Source: Streptomyces sp. NRRL F-525
GTDB taxonomy: Bacteria; Actinomycetota; Actinomycetes; Streptomycetales; Streptomycetaceae
Assembly (NCBI RefSeq): GCF_000716605.1
Contig: NZ_JNXE01000041.1
Span: 26,709 to 90,708, forward strand
Reading direction: 5' to 3'
Length of the DNA: 64,000 bases
Both the position numbers and the translations under genes were made by a program. Below the pieces are notes generated by a model. It was not told where the DNA came from. It made no database searches and saw only the letters and a program-made list of their open reading frames with translations. How positions within the stretch are numbered: position 1 is the first letter of the stretch; each line of letters starts with the position of its first letter. This document shows positions 56,298-64,000 of this stretch, one piece after another.

Positions 56298-57482
56298 TCA
56301 GCGTGCGCAGACGGCGACGCAGTCGGGGTTCGGTATCGCGAGGGAGTTCCCGGTGCCGGTCAGCAGACCGGAACGGCGGTCGACGGCGAACACGTCGAGG
56401 GTGCTGCTCGCCTCGTTGGCGACGAACAGCCAGCGCCCGCTCGGGTGCACGGTGAAGCTCCAGGGCTTCAACCCCCCGCAGGGAATGCGCTGGAGGAGGG
56501 AGAGCAGTCCCGTCCGCCGCTCGACCGCGTACACAACGAGCGTGTTCTCGCCGCGACTTGATGCGTAGACGAAGCGGCCGTCCCGGCTGATGGCCAACTC
56601 GGCGGCGCTCTTGGTGCCGGCGAAGTCCGGTGAGTCGATGGCGAGACTCTGACGCTTGGTCATCTCCCCCGATCTGCCGTCCCAGCCGAGGAGTTGGAGC
56701 TCCGCCGTCAGCTCGGTCAGCAGATACGCCTTGCGTCCGTCGGGGTGGAAGACGATCCGTCTCGGGCCCGCACCGGCGTCGGTGGCGTAGGCGCCGGGTC
56801 CGTTCTCGCCGGACGACAGCGCACCCGTCGTACCGTCGAAGCCGTAGACGAAGACGCGGTCGGCGCCGAGGTCCGGGACCAGGGCGTGGCGGCGGCCCGG
56901 GGCCACGACGACCTCGTGCGGGTGCGGGCCCAACTGCCTTGGGCCGGGCCCCGATCCGGTGTCGGCGACGACCGAGACCGGTGAGCCGAGGCCGCCGTCT
57001 CTGCGGATCGGGAGCGAAATGGCAAGCCCTGCCTCGAAGTTGGCGACGAGCAGGGTGCCGGAGGGGCGGTCCACGCCGAGGTACGACAGGCCGCCGCCGG
57101 CCGTTCCACCGGCGTCTGTGCTCACCTGGCCGGTCTCCGTCAGCGCGCCGGTCGTGCGGTCGATGTCGAAGACGGTGACGATTCCGCCGTCCAGTTGGCT
57201 GCCGACGTAGAGGATCGGACGGTCGGGGTGCGCCGTCACCCAGCCCGAACTGACCTGGGCCACCGGCCCGTTGGAGGTCAGGGTCCCTCGGACGGGGTCG
57301 AAGCGGACCCCGTAGACCTGGCCGCCGTTCCAGGTGCCGACGTAGAGAAGATCGGGTCTCACCTGCGGTGCGGCTTCGGCGCTCGGTGCCGCGACGGTCA
57401 GCGGCATGCTTGCCGCGGTCGCCGTCGCCGCCATGGCGCCCAACATCGTTCTGCGGGACACAGCCCCTTTGATCTCGACCAT
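56298..57482 (-). CDS. Tat-exported beta-propeller lactonase (6-phosphogluconolactonase-like)
   Basis: A 394-residue lactonase-family protein (Pgl/YkgB, Pfam Lactonase) with seven-bladed propeller repeats: 'LLYVGTWNGGQVYGVRFD', 'GPHPHEVVVAPGRRHALVPDLGADRVFVY', 'RIVFHPDGRKAYLLTEL' and 'GLKPWSFTVHPSGRWLFVANEAS'. A twin-arginine signal (SRRTMLGAMAATATA) directs it outside, so a role in extracellular lactone or muconolactone-type hydrolysis is more likely than the cytosolic pentose phosphate step. The ATG at 57482 is chosen; a longer frame to 57554 lacks support. A 15-bp palindrome lies 69 bp upstream. Confidence 0.85.
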   Translation of the reverse strand: MVEIKGAVSRRTMLGAMAATATAASMPLTVAAPSAEAAPQVRPDLLYVGTWNGGQVYGVRFDPVRGTLTSNGPVAQVSSGWVTAHPDRPILYVGSQLDGGIVTVFDIDRTTGALTETGQVSTDAGGTAGGGLSYLGVDRPSGTLLVANFEAGLAISLPIRRDGGLGSPVSVVADTGSGPGPRQLGPHPHEVVVAPGRRHALVPDLGADRVFVYGFDGTTGALSSGENGPGAYATDAGAGPRRIVFHPDGRKAYLLTELTAELQLLGWDGRSGEMTKRQSLAIDSPDFAGTKSAAELAISRDGRFVYASSRGENTLVVYAVERRTGLLSLLQRIPCGGLKPWSFTVHPSGRWLFVANEASSTLDVFAVDRRSGLLTGTGNSLAIPNPDCVAVCAR

Positions 57483-57550
57483 GGGAAGCAACAGTCGTCC
57501 CGATGTGCCGCAGCGTCCACATCGTGTACGAAGCTGTGCGTGCGGGCGGT

Positions 57551-57565
57551 GCAACCTAAGGTTGC
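57551..57565. promoter_or_regulatory. palindrome GCAACCTAAGGTTGC upstream of the lactonase gene
   Basis: A perfect 7-bp dyad around a single A, 69 bp upstream of the lactonase ATG and 24 bp beyond the response-regulator stop. It may be an operator for the lactonase gene or a weak terminator of the two-component operon. Confidence 0.45.
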
Positions 57566-57588
57566 GTGATGGCCGGGGGCAACTCGCC

Positions 57589-58281
57589 CTACTGGTCGGA
57601 GAAGTTGGGGCGGGCCAGGCCCAAGTCGTAGGCCAGGATCACCGCCTGGATGCGGTCGCGGGCGCCGACCTTCGCGAGGACGCGGCCGACGTGGGTCTTC
57701 ACCGTGGACTCGGACAGGAAGAGGCGTTCGGCGATCTCGCCGTTGGTCCAGCCCTGGCCGATGGCGACGAGGATCTCGCGCTCGCGTTCGGTGAGGGAGC
57801 GGATGCGGGGGTCGTCCGTCGCGGGCACGACAGCGGGTCCTTCCGGTGAACTCTTCGGCAGGTGCTGGGCGTAGGCGTCCAGCAGGCGGCGGGTGAGCGC
57901 GGGCGCGATGACGGCGTCGCCGGAGGCCACCGCCCGGATACCGGCGAGGAGTTCCTCGGGGTGGGCGTCCTTGAGGAGGAAGCCGCTGGCTCCCGCGCGC
58001 AGTGCCTCGTGGGCGTACTCGTCGAGGTCGAAGGTGGTCAGGATGAGGACACGGGAGCGGTCGCCGGCCGCGACGACCCGGCGGGTGGCCTCGATGCCGT
58101 CCATACCCGGCATCCGTACGTCCATCAGGATCACGTCGGGGCGCAGTTCGGCGGCCATCCGCACCGCCTCGCCGCCGTGGCCCGCCTCGCCGACCACCTC
58201 GGTGTCGGGGTTGGCCTCCAACAGCATGCGGAATCCCAGGCGTTGGAGGGGCTGGTCATCCACGATGAGCACGGTCGTCAT
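57589..58281 (-). CDS. NarL/LuxR-type response regulator
   Basis: A 230-residue regulator. The receiver domain has the acidic pair Asp8-Asp9 and the phospho-acceptor Asp54 ('ILMDVRMPG'), then '[16 protein letters not shown]'. The C-terminal LuxR helix-turn-helix is '[41 protein letters not shown]'-like (key part: SESTVKTH). It overlaps the histidine kinase stop (ATGA) and is the last gene of the exporter-kinase-regulator group. Confidence 0.93.
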   Translation of the reverse strand: MTTVLIVDDQPLQRLGFRMLLEANPDTEVVGEAGHGGEAVRMAAELRPDVILMDVRMPGMDGIEATRRVVAAGDRSRVLILTTFDLDEYAHEALRAGASGFLLKDAHPEELLAGIRAVASGDAVIAPALTRRLLDAYAQHLPKSSPEGPAVVPATDDPRIRSLTEREREILVAIGQGWTNGEIAERLFLSESTVKTHVGRVLAKVGARDRIQAVILAYDLGLARPNFSDQ

Positions 58282-59594
58282 GCCGCTCCCCCGATCGCGT
58301 CGGGCGGGGTGAGGTCGAGGGTGACCCGTACCGTCCAGCCGCCGCCGGGGGCGGGGCCCGCGGTGACGGTGCCGTGGTAGAGGGCGGCGCGTTCTCTCAT
58401 GCCGGCGAGTCCGTGTCCTTCGTCATGGCTCGGTTCGGGTCCGCTGACGGTCCCGCCCGGGCCGGTGTCGTGGCAGTCGATGTGCACCCTCAACTCCTCG
58501 ACGTTGACCGCGAGTTCGACGCGGGTGTCGTGGCCCGCGTGCTTGAGGGCGTTGGTGAGGGCTTCCTGCACGATGCGGTACACGGTCAGCTGGACCCCGC
58601 GATCCAGGGCGGCCGGTTCGCCGCCGGTGCGGTACACGACCTGCGGACCGGCCGCGCGGATACGGGCGCACAGGGCGTCGAGGTCGGCGACACCCGGCTG
58701 CGGGCTCAGTTCGGGGGCGTCCGGTGTGGCGGTCTGCACGCGCAACACGCCCAGCATGCGCCGGAGTTCACCGAGCGCCTGGCGGCCGGTGTCGCCGATG
58801 AGGAGCAGCGCCTGTTTTCCGCGCTCGGGGGCGAGGTCGGTGGCGTAGGCGCCGCCGTCGGCGAGGGTGATGATGACGGAGAGGTTGTGGCCGATGATGT
58901 CGTGCATCTCCCGTGCCACGCGGGTGCGTTCGGCGGCGGCGGCGAGCTTGCTGCGCTGGTCGCGTTCGATCTCCAGGCGGGCCGCGCGGTCGCGCAGCAC
59001 GGCGAGTTGGGCGCGCCGGATGCGGACGACGAAGCCGAGGGCGACGGCCGCGGTGATCGTGCTGGACAGGACGAACAGCGCGTCGAGGACCGGCACCGGG
59101 GACGGCAGCCGCAGGGCGAACACGCCCAGGGCGACGACGGTCACGGCGCAGGCGGCGGGCAGCCGCCGCAGCTGTCCGTGCAGGACCAGGCTGTAGAGGG
59201 AGATGAGCAGGGCGACGTCGGCGCGCAGCCAGACGCCCAGCCCCGCCTGGACGAAGAACACCGCGGTGATCACGGCGAAGGCCAGTGTCGGCCTCCTGCG
59301 CCGCCACAGCAGCGGCAGCACCAGTCCGGCCTGCAGGGCGATGGTCGCGGGCCAGGGCAGATGGATGAAGCTGTTGTCGAAGCCCCGCCGCCGGCCGTCG
59401 TCGTCGTGCACCAGGTCCGGCAGGCAGAACATGACCGCGACAACGACGATCAGGGCCGTGTCCAGCACCCACGGGTGTTGCCGGTCGCCCTGCTTCACCC
59501 TCCGGCCGAACCGGGACAGCCCGCCGGCCAGGGGGTGACTCCACGGGAGGTCCGCCTCCGCGAACGGCGCGGGGGCGGGGTCGTCGAGGCTCAT
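58278..59594 (-). CDS. sensor histidine kinase (HisKA_3/NarX-type)
   Basis: A 438-residue kinase with four to five hydrophobic segments (about 44-190) and no large extracellular domain, so it may sense membrane or transporter state. The HisKA_3 motif '[11 protein letters not shown]' gives His231, and the ATPase domain contains '[18 protein letters not shown]' and '[18 protein letters not shown]'. The ATG at 59594 with GGAGAGG upstream is preferred over the GTG at 59603. It is paired with the response regulator by a 4-bp overlap and lies 102 bp after the ABC-2 permease gene. Confidence 0.92.
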   Translation of the reverse strand: MSLDDPAPAPFAEADLPWSHPLAGGLSRFGRRVKQGDRQHPWVLDTALIVVVAVMFCLPDLVHDDDGRRRGFDNSFIHLPWPATIALQAGLVLPLLWRRRRPTLAFAVITAVFFVQAGLGVWLRADVALLISLYSLVLHGQLRRLPAACAVTVVALGVFALRLPSPVPVLDALFVLSSTITAAVALGFVVRIRRAQLAVLRDRAARLEIERDQRSKLAAAAERTRVAREMHDIIGHNLSVIITLADGGAYATDLAPERGKQALLLIGDTGRQALGELRRMLGVLRVQTATPDAPELSPQPGVADLDALCARIRAAGPQVVYRTGGEPAALDRGVQLTVYRIVQEALTNALKHAGHDTRVELAVNVEELRVHIDCHDTGPGGTVSGPEPSHDEGHGLAGMRERAALYHGTVTAGPAPGGGWTVRVTLDLTPPDAIGGAA

Positions 59595-59696
59595 CGGTGT
59601 CACCTCTCCATTGTGCGGTCGCAGCGGTCAAACGGCGGCGCGGCATCCGGCCGGTGACCAGGCCGGATGCCGCGCGGCTCGCCAGAGACATCGACC

Positions 59697-60542
59697 TCAG
59701 GCGTCAGTACGTACCAACCGGTATGCCGCTCCGGCCAGCGCGAGCGCCGTCCAGCCGAGGAAGACCAGCAGTCCGGCGCCGGGCGAGAGGGTGGTCGAGT
59801 CGTGGGTCAGGGCGAACATCGCCTCACCCGCGTTGCTCGGCAGGTAGGGGCTGATGTTGTCCTGCCAGGAGGTGGGCAGCAGCGAGATCAGTCCGGGTAC
59901 CAGCATCAGCGAGGCCACCAGCACCGAGATGCCCCCGGCGACCGAACGCAGCAGCGCGCCCAGCGCGGTGCCGATCACGCCGACCAGGCCGAGGTAGAGA
60001 CCGGCGCCGAGCAGGCTCCGTACGACTCCGGAGTGGGAGAACGAGAGGGCCGCGGGCGTGCCGGAGACAATGCCGCTCACGATCGGGAACGCGACGAACA
60101 CCCCGACGAGTGAGACGCCGAGCGCGACCACGCCGAACACGAGCGCCTTCGACCACAGCACGGGCAGGCGGCGCGGCACGGCGGCGAGCGTGGAGCGGAT
60201 CATGCCGGTCGAGTACTCGCCGGCGGTGACCAGGACGCCCAGCACACCGAGCGCGAGCTGCGCGAAGTTCGTACCGAAGAGGGAGAGGTCGAGCGCGGTG
60301 GAGTTGGCGTCGTCGGGCCGCAGATGCCCGCCGTCGTAGGAAGACTTGTAGTGCGCGGCGGCGATCAGGCCGAACGCGATCAGGAACAGCAGGCCGAGGC
60401 CCAGGGTGATCCAAGTGGAGCGCAGGGACCACAACTTGGCCCACTCGGAGCGCAGCACGCGACGCCCGGTGACCTTGTACGGCGGACGGGCCGCCTTCAC
60501 CGGTGCGGGTGCGGCGCTGTCGGTCGCGGTGATGGTGCTCAC
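59697..60542 (-). CDS. ABC-2 type transporter permease
   Basis: A 281-residue permease with a ~40-residue cytosolic N-terminus and six hydrophobic segments, typical of ABC-2 exporters in bacitracin/lantibiotic-resistance-like modules. 'LRSEWAKLWSLRSTWITLGLGL' is the usual opening, and 'VTAGEYSTGMIRSTLAAVPRRLPVLWSKAL' the conserved coupling segment. The GTG start overlaps the ATPase stop (GTGA). It is likely regulated by, or signals to, the adjacent two-component system. Confidence 0.92.
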   Translation of the reverse strand: MSTITATDSAAPAPVKAARPPYKVTGRRVLRSEWAKLWSLRSTWITLGLGLLFLIAFGLIAAAHYKSSYDGGHLRPDDANSTALDLSLFGTNFAQLALGVLGVLVTAGEYSTGMIRSTLAAVPRRLPVLWSKALVFGVVALGVSLVGVFVAFPIVSGIVSGTPAALSFSHSGVVRSLLGAGLYLGLVGVIGTALGALLRSVAGGISVLVASLMLVPGLISLLPTSWQDNISPYLPSNAGEAMFALTHDSTTLSPGAGLLVFLGWTALALAGAAYRLVRTDA

Positions 60543-61474
60543 GCGGCCCTCCCGGGGGTCTCGACGGTGGTGGAGCCGTGGTACTCGACGGCGTCCCGGG
60601 TCAGGTCCATGAACGCCTGCTCCAACGAGACGGTGCGCGCGCTGAGTTCGAAGAGCGGGATGCCGTGCTCGGCGGCCTTGAGGCCGATGGCCCGCGCGGT
60701 CAGCCCGGTGACGTGCAGTTCCTCGGAGCCGACCTCGCCGCTGATCTCGACGCCGGGTCCGGCGAGGACCTCGCGGAGCTTGGCGGGCTGTTCGGAGGCG
60801 ACGGTGACGGTGTCGCCTCCCGCGTGCCGGACCAGATCCTGCACGGTGGTGTCGGCCAGCAGCCGCCCGCGCCCTACGACGATCAAGTGGTCGGCGACCA
60901 GGGCCATTTCACTCATCAGGTGCGAGGAGACGAAGACGGTACGACCGTCTGCCGCGAGCCCGGTCAGCAGGTTGCGGATCCACAACACACCTTCGGGATC
61001 AAGGCCGTTGACGGGTTCGTCGAGCATGACGGTCGCCGGGTCGCCGAGCAACGCGGCGGCGATGCCGAGCCGTTGGCCCATTCCGAGGGAGAAGGCCCCG
61101 GCCCGCTTCTTCGCCACGGACTGCAGCCCGGTCATCTCGATGACCTCGTCGACCCGGCGGCGCGGGATGCCGTGCGTGTGGGCCTGCGCCATCAGGTGGT
61201 CGAACGCGGAACGGCCCGGGTGGATCGACTTGGCCTCGAGGAGCGCGCCGACCTCCTGGAGCGGTGCGGTGTGCTCGGCGTAGGGCTTGCCGTTGACCGT
61301 GACGGTGCCGCTGGTGGGCGCGTCCAGGCCGACGATCATGCGCATCGTGGTGGATTTCCCGGCGCCGTTCGGGCCCAGGAAGCCGGTGACCGTGCCGGGC
61401 CGGACGACGAAGTCCAGCCGGTCGACGGCCGTCTTCTCTCCGTACCGCTTGGTCAGTTGGTGTGCCTCGATCAT
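60539..61474 (-). CDS. ABC-2 type transporter ATP-binding protein
   Basis: A 311-residue ATPase. Walker A is 'GPNGAGKST' (Lys40), the signature region 'AFSLGMGQRLGIAAALLGDP' and Walker B 'TVMLDEPVNGLDPEG'. The C-terminal ~90 residues form the accessory domain common in bacitracin-type (BcrA-like) exporters. It is the first gene of the four-gene minus-strand unit ATPase-permease-kinase-regulator. Confidence 0.93.
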   Translation of the reverse strand: MIEAHQLTKRYGEKTAVDRLDFVVRPGTVTGFLGPNGAGKSTTMRMIVGLDAPTSGTVTVNGKPYAEHTAPLQEVGALLEAKSIHPGRSAFDHLMAQAHTHGIPRRRVDEVIEMTGLQSVAKKRAGAFSLGMGQRLGIAAALLGDPATVMLDEPVNGLDPEGVLWIRNLLTGLAADGRTVFVSSHLMSEMALVADHLIVVGRGRLLADTTVQDLVRHAGGDTVTVASEQPAKLREVLAGPGVEISGEVGSEELHVTGLTARAIGLKAAEHGIPLFELSARTVSLEQAFMDLTRDAVEYHGSTTVETPGRAA

Positions 61475-61779
61475 CGGTTTCCCTCACGCTCACGTGCCGC
61501 CGCCCCCACTGGGCCTTCCCACCGGCAACGCTAGGAGGGCGGGGGTCCCGAAACCGTCGTACCGGGGGGTCATTGAGGGCGCTGGCGTAGTACCTCGGTA
61601 CCACTGCGTGCGTCGAGTTGTGTACGTTCCCATCTTCTACGCACACACATCACGCCCACGAACAGCGGGAAATACAACCGACACACATATTTACAGCGCC
61701 TGTTACCTCTCCTACTGTGAACGTTCTCAGAACCAACCCGCATGCGCATGTCAGTCGACCCAAGGAGGTCGGGATCCAC
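61475..61779. promoter_or_regulatory. 305-bp divergent control region
   Basis: This gene-free stretch separates the ABC exporter operon (minus) from the galactanase gene (plus). It contains the dyad GTACC-TC-GGTAC (about 61589-61600) nearer the exporter. Nearer the galactanase lies GAACGTTC (61719-61726) in the context GTGAACGTTCTC, a LacI-type operator core 54 bp upstream of the GTG. I see no small gene that I can support. Confidence 0.5.
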
Positions 61780-62892
61780 GTGAGAAGCCCGGGCCGCATA
61801 GTCAAAGTCGCCTTGCTCCTGGCCGCAGTCGCCCTGCCGGCAGCGATGATCACCCCCACGGACGCCGCCGCGGCGAACTCGCTCACCATGCTCGGCGCCG
61901 ATGTCTCGTCCGCGCAGCGCGCGATCGACCTCGGCGCCAAGTACTACGACTCCAGCGGGACCGCGAAGGACCCGCTCGACATCCTCAAGGGCGCCGGCGT
62001 CAACTACGTCCGCCTGCGGATCTGGAACAACCCGGCCAGCGGCTACAACAACAAGGCGAAGGTGCTGGCGTACGCGAAGCAGGTCAAGGCCAAGGGCCTC
62101 AAGCTGCTGATCGACTTCCACTACTCCGACACCTGGGCCGACCCGGGCAAGCAGTACAAGCCGGCGGCCTGGTCGAGCCACGGCATCAGCGCGCTGCAGA
62201 CCGACGTCTACAACTACACCTACGACGTCTGCAACAGCCTCAAGTCCCAGGGCACCACCCCGGACAGCGTGCAGATCGGCAACGAGATCAACGTCGGCAT
62301 GCTGTGGGACGACGGCAAGGTCGTCAACAACAACTTCACCAACCTCGGCCTGCTGCTGAAGTCGGGCTACAACGCGACCAAGGCGTGCAACAGTTCCACC
62401 CAGGTGATCATCCACACGGCCGACGCGGACAGCGACTCCAACGCCCGCTGGTTCTACGACGGCATCAAGGCGCAGGGCGTCAACTGGGACATCACCGGGC
62501 TGAGTTACTACTGCATGTGGCACGGCACGCTGGCGAACATGGGCAGCGTCGTCTCGGACATGAAGTCGCGCTACGGCAAGGACGTCATCATCGCCGAGAC
62601 GGCCTACCCGTTCACCTCGTCCGACGCGGACAGTACGGCGAACTCGGTGACTTCGGGGTGCTCGGGGTATCCGCTCACCTGGGCGGGCCAGGGTGCTGAG
62701 TTCACGGCGGTGCAGAACACGGCCCGGAGCGCTGGTGCGATCGGCGTCTTCTACTGGGAGCCGACCTGGTACGCGGTCACGGGCAACGGCTGGGACCCGG
62801 CCGACATCTCGGGGAGCGGGGACGGTTGGGACAACATGGCGATCTTCAACTGGACCGGCCAGGTGAACCCGAACGTGAAGTGGACGCCGTAG
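61780..62892 (+). CDS. secreted GH53 endo-beta-1,4-galactanase
   Basis: A 370-residue arabinogalactan endo-1,4-beta-galactanase. The signal peptide covers about residues 1-32. The family 53 barrel shows 'GADVSSAQRAIDLGAKYYDSSGTAKD', 'VRLRIWNNP' and 'LLIDFHYSDTWADPGKQ', with acid/base Glu169 in 'QIGNEINVGMLW' and nucleophile Glu273 in 'VIIAETAYPF'. The GTG start at 61780 follows AAGGAGG (11 bases upstream). It degrades galactan side chains of pectin. A GAACGTTC dyad upstream suggests LacI-type control. Confidence 0.93.
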   Translation: MRSPGRIVKVALLLAAVALPAAMITPTDAAAANSLTMLGADVSSAQRAIDLGAKYYDSSGTAKDPLDILKGAGVNYVRLRIWNNPASGYNNKAKVLAYAKQVKAKGLKLLIDFHYSDTWADPGKQYKPAAWSSHGISALQTDVYNYTYDVCNSLKSQGTTPDSVQIGNEINVGMLWDDGKVVNNNFTNLGLLLKSGYNATKACNSSTQVIIHTADADSDSNARWFYDGIKAQGVNWDITGLSYYCMWHGTLANMGSVVSDMKSRYGKDVIIAETAYPFTSSDADSTANSVTSGCSGYPLTWAGQGAEFTAVQNTARSAGAIGVFYWEPTWYAVTGNGWDPADISGSGDGWDNMAIFNWTGQVNPNVKWTP

Positions 62893-62912
62893 CAAGGTAG
62901 TTGGCCGTCCAT

Positions 62913-62948
62913 GAGCGGCACCGCCCTCTTCTGCGGGCGGTGCCGCTC
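62913..62948. terminator. bidirectional terminator between GH53 and GH26-like genes
   Basis: GAGCGGCACCGCCC (62913-62926) pairs perfectly with GGGCGGTGCCGCTC (62935-62948) across an 8-nt loop. It is placed 20 bp beyond the galactanase stop and just before the convergent stop at 62958. Confidence 0.85.
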
Positions 62949-62957
62949 TCGTCGTTC

Positions 62958-63971
62958 TCAGGGCTGATGATCTGTCAGGGTTCTGTATACGGCTGAGGAC
63001 TTGGGGTTGTCGCGGCAGCGCCAAACGCCGTGGGGGCAGTAGTCGCTGATGGTCTGGTAGAGCGGACGCTGCCCGGCCATCCAGGTGAGCATGCCGCGCA
63101 TGTAGGTGGGGTTGTCGCCGTTCTCGTACAAGCCCCACTCGGGGTAGGCGATGGGCTTGTGATGCGCGCGGGCGAAGTCGACCTGCGCCAACAGCCCGTA
63201 GGGCTCGGTCAGTTGCTGGGAGAAGGCCAGCCCGCGGGGGGCGTCGTACGCGTCCATGCCGATGACGTCGACGTAGTCGTCGCCCGGGTAGCAGTCGGTC
63301 CAGGGGATCGCGTCGCGGCCGCGGTTGGGGGTGAAGTCGAACCGGAAGCGCTGCCCGGGGACGGATCGCATCGCGGTGACGATGCGCGTCCAGTAGCGCT
63401 TCCAGGAGTCGGGGTCGGGCGAACAGCGGTGGCTGTAGGTGGTGCCGTTCATCTCCCAGCCGAGGACGATCTCGGTGTCGGGGACGCCGAGTTGGACGAG
63501 ACGGTCGGCGAGGGCGCGGAAGTGGTCGTCGTAGCGTCCGTCCGCTCCGTCCCGCAACTCGGTGCGGACCACGCTGTCGGGGAGGTGGGCCTCGTTGCGG
63601 TCCAGCATCGGCACGTTGAGGACGAGCAGCCGGTCCTGCTCCTCCCGACGCCAGTCGGCCCACAGCGCAAGGTCGTTGGAGGCGCCCTCGATGTCGCTCC
63701 AGTTGTCCCCGGGCAGATACGCGTGCCCCACCCGGGGCTCGGGCCGACCGAGCCAGGCCCCGAACCCGGCCACCCGGCGGACGGCGTCGGCGCCGTAACC
63801 GACGTAGGCGCCGTAGGCCGTGGGCGGGCCGGACGCCTGCGCCGGGGCGGCTTGGACGGGCGGGGGCGGGGATTCGACACCGGGTACGCAGGCGGGCCCG
63901 GCCAGCAGCACGAGCGCGAGGGCGACGGTGAACAGGGCCGACGGGGTGCGGCGCGTCCCGGGCGGGGGCAC
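62958..63971 (-). CDS. secreted GH26-like glycoside hydrolase (5' end at window edge)
   Basis: At least 337 residues. A hydrophobic signal (SALFTVALALVLLAGPAC) is followed by a Pro/Ala linker and a TIM-barrel with GH26-type active-site motifs: acid/base Glu173 in 'LGWEMNGT' and nucleophile Glu278 in 'AYPEWGLY', plus 'GMDAYDAP'. GH26 enzymes are mainly beta-mannanases. Some act on mixed glucans. The GTG at 63971 is one possible start, but the frame stays open to the window edge, so the true N-terminus may lie outside. It is convergent with the galactanase gene. Confidence 0.82.
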   Translation of the reverse strand: MPPPGTRRTPSALFTVALALVLLAGPACVPGVESPPPPVQAAPAQASGPPTAYGAYVGYGADAVRRVAGFGAWLGRPEPRVGHAYLPGDNWSDIEGASNDLALWADWRREEQDRLLVLNVPMLDRNEAHLPDSVVRTELRDGADGRYDDHFRALADRLVQLGVPDTEIVLGWEMNGTTYSHRCSPDPDSWKRYWTRIVTAMRSVPGQRFRFDFTPNRGRDAIPWTDCYPGDDYVDVIGMDAYDAPRGLAFSQQLTEPYGLLAQVDFARAHHKPIAYPEWGLYENGDNPTYMRGMLTWMAGQRPLYQTISDYCPHGVWRCRDNPKSSAVYRTLTDHQP

Positions 63972-64000
63972 TGGGCGGGGCGCCTTCTTCGGGGGGGGCG

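Overview
The window has very high GC, third-position GC-rich codons, GTG/TTG starts, dense ATGA/GTGA overlaps and many secreted glycoside hydrolases with Sec or Tat signals. All of this points to a Streptomyces chromosome, and none of it looks like a plasmid or prophage. I support 56 protein-coding genes. I found no rRNA, tRNA, CRISPR array, transposase or integrase. Several genes match Streptomyces coelicolor loci that I recall (the SCO6650/SCO6655 pterin-like cluster, the second EF-G), so the segment is probably a syntenic chromosomal block.

Layout. (1) 0.1-3.9 kb: an F420/PPOX oxidoreductase, a TetR-MFS pair behind a double TetR operator, and an EstB-type serine hydrolase. (2) 3.9-8.25 kb: a tightly coupled four-gene minus-strand operon (ornithine cyclodeaminase-like, FAD amine oxidase, lysine-forming saccharopine dehydrogenase-like, saccharopine reductase-like). 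It looks like lysine, pipecolate or opine metabolism. (3) 8.3-15.7 kb: the most interesting functional region. It holds a GTP cyclohydrolase II carrying Met at the position that decides FAPy versus APy formation, a creatininase-family hydrolase, a 6-pyruvoyltetrahydropterin synthase fold protein without zinc or catalytic residues, a GT4 glycosyltransferase, a methyltransferase, a flippase-like membrane protein, an MDR dehydrogenase and a CDP-alcohol phosphotransferase. No product is known to me. (4) 15.7-17.1 kb: a YcnI copper protein and a Met/His-rich membrane protein. (5) 17.14-17.57 kb: a non-coding array of six GGAACGGTCCA elements spaced 41-43 bp. The same 10-bp element family recurs across 2.3-50.5 kb. 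(6) 17.6-24.2 kb: MFS, a fused oligopeptide/nickel-type ABC permease, a binding lipoprotein and a GNAT enzyme, divergent from a CooC-like ATPase and a small unknown protein, with a Zur-box-like site between them.

(7) 24.2-33.8 kb: a beta-1,3-glucan utilisation locus with a sugar ABC importer, GH1 beta-glucosidase, GH16 laminarinase with two discoidin domains, and a divergent GH55 exoglucanase. An alpha/beta hydrolase lies beside it. (8) 33.8-41.6 kb: an EF-G paralogue, a secreted NlpC/P60 hydrolase, a giant XRE-nSTAND-WD40 protein and a small secreted protein. (9) 41.7-56.3 kb: a 14-gene minus-strand catabolic operon for an aromatic or tricarboxylate-like acid. Its ATPase gene is at the 5' end and the binding protein and permease genes are at the 3' end. 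It also contains a LigJ-like hydratase, an HpcH aldolase, a LigI-like lactonase, a ThDP enzyme, three 4,5-dihydroxyphthalate decarboxylase-like proteins, a DUF3500 protein, a CoxG-like protein, an esterase and a GntR/FCD regulator. Three TTGTYSGACAA sites lie at its promoter. (10) 56.3-64 kb: a Tat-exported beta-propeller lactonase, a NarL-type two-component system with an ABC-2 exporter, a GH53 galactanase and a GH26-like hydrolase at the edge.

Basis: gene functions rest on motifs and overall resemblance read by eye. No database search was run. References to S. coelicolor work are from memory.
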